DNA from: Augochlora pura
Lineage: Eukaryota > Arthropoda > Insecta > Hymenoptera > Halictidae
Assembly (NCBI RefSeq): GCF_028453695.1
Contig: NC_135774.1
Coordinates: 5,456,001-5,520,000, forward strand
Length of the DNA stretch: 64,000 nucleotides
Reading direction: 5' to 3'
Positions 60,655 through 64,000 of this stretch are shown in pieces. The notes under the pieces are model-generated. The model was given only the letters and a program-made list of their open reading frames with translations, was not told where the DNA came from and searched no databases. The position numbers and the translations under genes are program-made. How positions within the stretch are numbered: position 1 is the stretch's first letter; the number at the start of each line of letters is the position of its first letter.

Positions 60655-60795
60655 GTTTGACATAACTTTGACGTAACCACAACATAATCTTGACACAACC
60701 TAATATATAATATAACCTGACATAACCTAATATATAACATAACCTGACATAACTTAATATGTAATATAACCTAACATAACCTCGATATAACCGAA
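60655..60795 (+). repeat. Degenerate ataacctaa / ataacctga repeat
   Basis: About seven to eight imperfect units of 17-20 bases (cataacctaatatataata, taacctgacataa). Several contain AACCTAA, which includes the complement of the insect telomere unit TTAGG, but the spacing is not that of a telomere array. Confidence 0.8.
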
Positions 60796-62191
60796 TGTAC
60801 TCGCGAATAAAAGAGTACATATATACTTTAGAAGCGAATCTCGATAAATTCTACTTGTCCAAGTGTCGAACTACTTTCATTAATGTAACGCGAAATTTCT
60901 CGGGGGTGTCGCGTTGCCAGGAAATGGACTGTTTTACGGAATGGAGGACGCCGAGCCAGAACAACATTTAATCGCGTGCTACTCCCGCTTGGCCATGATA
61001 CTTAAGCTTCCTTTCCCTGTTCGAATGTTCCCAACAATGTCTGGAACTCGACCATTCCCTGCGAATGCGCGCCGAGGAGCAAAACGCTCGCCGACGATAA
61101 GTTTCGCCGGCTATCAGGGCGAAGTGTGCAGCAATTACAAAAATTTCTGCAGCTCGTTCTCGACATACAGATTTTATAGAATAGACGCATTAAGGCTTCC
61201 ATCCCGAACAAATAGGATAGCAGTTATCAACTCTGAGGAGAGATCTTTGTTCAAAACGATTGCGCAACTCTTGCGTACAATTATTAATACGTTACCGAAG
61301 GGATATCGCAGATTCAGCATTATAAAATTTATAAAAAATAAATTTACTTATTAAATAGGATCATCCTACATGTAATAACGTTTCAAGGCACAAGCTCCAC
61401 ATCGAAATCTATTGGTCCACATATCCACTAACATCCTTAAAACAATGCAACGCCAGCGCATCGAATGAATTCGCTTCGCCACAGGTCAGGAATTCCGGTG
61501 CAAACACAGAGTTCCACGCGCGTCGCGGGACAGTAAGCGTGTTAATGAGCCGCGTTAACATTTGTGTGCGTTTAGAAACATTACCGACACTCTTTCCGTC
61601 GCCGCTCTATCCCGTTTTCCTCGGCTGCTGCTTTGCTTCACCTTTCAACGGGTCGTTCATTCAATGAACGTCGTTGGTTGGCGTGCCAACCAAAAACGAG
61701 AGACCGTCGGTGCTGTGGCTAAGAGGAACGAGAGGAGAGAAAGAGAATAGGAGAGACGGTAAGCCAGCCTGGGTCCACCCTAGGGGAGAATCACTGCGTC
61801 AGTTACAACGGAGTCTCCTTTCTTTCCGCAAAACCCCGGGGAGCTCTGTAGCGGTAAATCGGCGGAATTTTTCTAAGGTCGTGCACACGAAGAATTGTAT
61901 ATTCTTCAGGGACTACTTTGCCGCAAGAGTTGCACGCACACGCGTGAATCGGCGACGTCCCTGGAATAAAAGCTGGCACGCTGCGTTCAAAGAATAACGA
62001 TTCCAAAGTTGGAACGCTGCCAAATTCGGCACGCTCGTATTCTTCTTTCGAACTGCGATATCTTTCTAGCGCATCTCACGGTTCTTCAAAGCTAATCCGC
62101 CCACTATTTCGAGCGCGCGGCAGAGTCAACTGGCCATTTATTCGCGTTCGTTTTTATCTAGTACGTGTAGCCGATGGGAAAATTAACACAG

Positions 62192-63605
62192 TTAACACTA
62201 CGCCGTCCGGCGTCACCACAGCGGTGTAACGTGCATGGTACCACCCAATATGGCATGGTGTTCTGTTGTTGTTTTGTTTAACCCTTTTAGTTCCGAACGA
62301 CGATGTATCGTTTTGTTCGCTACAATTGCGAAATGTGCCAAAGACGCAATATCGTTCCGCAAACGTTGACGCCTATACGTCAATGAATATTGCGTATACG
62401 CTAGAGCGATATGGTAGATTCCTCGATACGGTATAGTTTCTCGAGATCGTAATCGCAATCTATTTATGATAGTTATCAGATAGCTCATGTGTCACATCAT
62501 GCATCGGCATGACGAGACTAAAATCTTTCTTCCAGTATTTGGACCGTTTATTTTGAAAGTGGTGTAAGTCCGTTTACTCTTGCTTCGAGAAAATTAAAGG
62601 TTAACATATCTGCCAATTAAAAAAATTTAGGCAAGTTACATGAAGTCTAGCAATGTTTCTACTGTTTTATCAATATGTCATTTGGTTATATAAATTTGTT
62701 TTAGGCGTATTTTACTAAACTGATGTATACCTACGGGCTGCAAATGGACTTACACCACTTTCAAAATTAGACAATTGTAAAAATCGTTTAATTTCAATTT
62801 TAGAAAATCAAATATCACTTAAAATATACTTCATATTAATACAATTTTGTTTACAAATAATGACACGATATAAAATAGAAGTAGTATTTTTAATTTTGGA
62901 CCCTAATTACTTTTTTAAAATTACAAGATATTGATAGTATTTACTTATGCTCTGCATGTGGCAGTGTTTCGCAATATGCATGATGCACTGGATGTATATA
63001 AGGTAATAACTCCTTAATGTCTTTATATTTTTCATAAGTAAACAGACATGTCAACATTTCAATACAGAACACAAGAGTCTCTGATTTCATGATTATTTCC
63101 TGAGCAAAACTCGGACGGTGCTACTACATCGCGTGCGTCCCATCATTATGAGGTCGACAGACTTTTCGGCCAGCTAAAGCAACACCAGCTAATACTCATT
63201 TCCGAAGCTGACAAACGAAAATGAAGAAACTGCCGTGTATGTTCCAAAAACAAAAGAAGAAGGACAACAATGTGCAAGTCTTGTGGAGTTGCGTTACATC
63301 ATGGAGATTGTTTTGCTTCGTGTCATCTAAAGGAGGAACACTTAGTAATTACCAAAGAAAATGTAAATAAAAGAATAAATAATTCAAACAAATTTTATAT
63401 TTAGTTACACATGTATATTTTGGAAATTTCATAGAAATAGGGAGACAGGATTGAAAACTCATGAGAACTAAAGATGAAATTATTAAAAGTTGAGAATTTC
63501 TAATCTCCCGATAATCTTAAGAACGGCCGGCGACAAGCGAAGTAATCTGGATTAATGCTGCAGGCGCCAAGCGAAAAATTTGTACGAGACGTTGAAGAAC
63601 TGTTA
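62192..63605 (+). mobile_element. piggyBac-type element, copy 4, with internal insert
   Basis: It starts TTAACACTACGCCGTCCGGC at 62192 and matches the other copies to about 62280. Homology resumes near 63045 (acatgtcaacatttcaatac) and includes the C-terminal Cys-rich coding remnant near 63230-63330. The 3' end is truncated or diverged where the mariner begins. The 760-bp middle is foreign and contains a MITE at 62551-62766. Confidence 0.78.
62551..62766. mobile_element. 216-bp MITE with TTA target duplication
   Basis: Perfect 21-bp terminal inverted repeats (62551-62571 and 62746-62766) begin TTTTGAAAGTGGTGTAAGTC. They are flanked by TTA on both sides (62548-62550 and 62767-62769). A 3-bp TTA duplication suggests the PIF/Harbinger class. 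It is non-coding. Confidence 0.75.
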
Positions 63606-64000
63606 TTAGGTTGGTAAGAAATTAATGTTGGTTTTCGAACTTTCGAACTTTGACGAATATTTTGGACAACAACTCCCTTTATTCTGTTTACCTTCCAATG
63701 TCATCTTACAGTGCAGATGTCGTGTTCATGCTGATTGGTATGCTTTTGTTTTTACTGTTAATTTGTGGTTACTTCAAGTTATTAACTTCGCAATGGATAC
63801 TAAGCAAGCTCCTATAATATTTTTATATCAATATAAACTGGGCCATAAAGCTGCAACTGTGACTCGTAATATCAACAGTGCATTTGGAGAAGATACCGTA
63901 AATGAAACCACGATACAGCGTTGGTTCAAAAAATTTTGAAGTTTTGACAAGAGCCTCGAAGATGAGGATGGTCGTGGACACCTTCTCTCGTCGGCAATGA
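63606..64000 (+). mobile_element. mariner element, 5' part, cut by the window edge
   Basis: It starts TTAGGTTGGTAAGAAATT after a TA, the typical mariner end, within the damaged 3' end of piggyBac copy 4. The transposase frame starts at 63793, 187 bases in. The other end lies outside the window. Confidence 0.9.
63793..64000 (+). pseudogene. mariner transposase N-terminus with in-frame stop
   Basis: From ATG at 63793 the frame encodes a mariner DNA-binding domain (helix-turn-helix): YQYKLGHKAA, then INSAFGEDTVNETTIQRWFK, then KF. A TGA follows at 63937-63939, where the family has Arg. The same frame then continues with SFDKSLEDEDGRG, the conserved mariner linker, so the stop is a single nonsense change and not the end of the protein. 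This copy is likely inactive. The catalytic domain lies beyond the window. Confidence 0.9.

Larger units (their letters stand above)
55383..62191. other. Upstream part of the receptor gene or intergenic DNA; no exon recognised
   Basis: The receptor needs exons for about 200 more N-terminal residues, the first ending two bases into a codon. I found none here and expect them beyond the window. The stretch holds a (CTC)n microsatellite at 56451-56475, a perfect palindrome at 60139-60164 and a degenerate AACCTAA repeat at 60655-60795. The minus-strand frame at 58822-59013 is open for 63 codons but is not recognised. Confidence 0.6.

Overview
The window is animal nuclear DNA, almost certainly from an insect and plausibly a bee or another hymenopteran. 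It has short exons with GT-AG borders, long AT-rich introns, piggyBac and mariner elements, and one receptor gene of insect kainate type. There is no bacterial-type gene density. Most open reading frames of 60 to 190 codons here are chance.

One gene fills most of the window. On the minus strand, from about 55.4 kb down to 4.7 kb, lie 12 consecutive coding positions of an ionotropic glutamate receptor (kainate/GluRII-like). They join in frame into 717 residues and a stop. In order they encode the back half of the amino-terminal domain (55.2, 40.7, 30.6 and 24.2 kb), ligand-binding lobe S1 (20.3 kb), M1 (19.4 kb), the M2 pore loop (18.8 or 16.8 kb), M3 with the start of S2 (14.6 kb), the rest of S2 (13.7 and 12.3 kb), M4 (10.4 kb) and the cytoplasmic tail (4.7 kb). 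Roughly the first 200 residues, with the signal peptide and promoter, should lie upstream of base 64000. I could not find them.

The most notable feature is at the pore. The pore-loop exon is present twice, at 18761-18898 and 16764-16901. Both copies are 138 nt, have the same phases and intact splice sites, and encode 31 identical residues out of 47. The upstream copy has Arg (CGG) at the Q/R site and the downstream copy has Gln (CAG). This is the difference that A-to-I RNA editing creates in vertebrate GluA2. The gene therefore looks built to choose a Q or an R pore by mutually exclusive splicing. The donor before the pair is a weak GC donor (AG|GCAAGT). A G-rich tract before the R exon can pair with a C-rich tract after it over 20 nt (15 Watson-Crick, 4 G-U, 1 mismatch), which would loop out the R exon.

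The introns and the region upstream hold the mobile DNA. There are four diverged, defective copies of one piggyBac family with TTAA ends (27.5, 41.6, 50.1 and 62.2 kb). Nested inside them are a fold-back mariner element, a 1135-bp solo LTR carrying eight hairpin-forming tandem repeats whose stem bases covary, and a small MITE with TTA duplications. A mariner with an in-frame stop runs off the right end. Other repeats include 183-bp and 129-bp tandem arrays, a dispersed repeat pair, a GACGTC-rich hairpin element, a 26-bp perfect palindrome and several microsatellites. I see no rRNA, tRNA or CRISPR feature and no second host gene.
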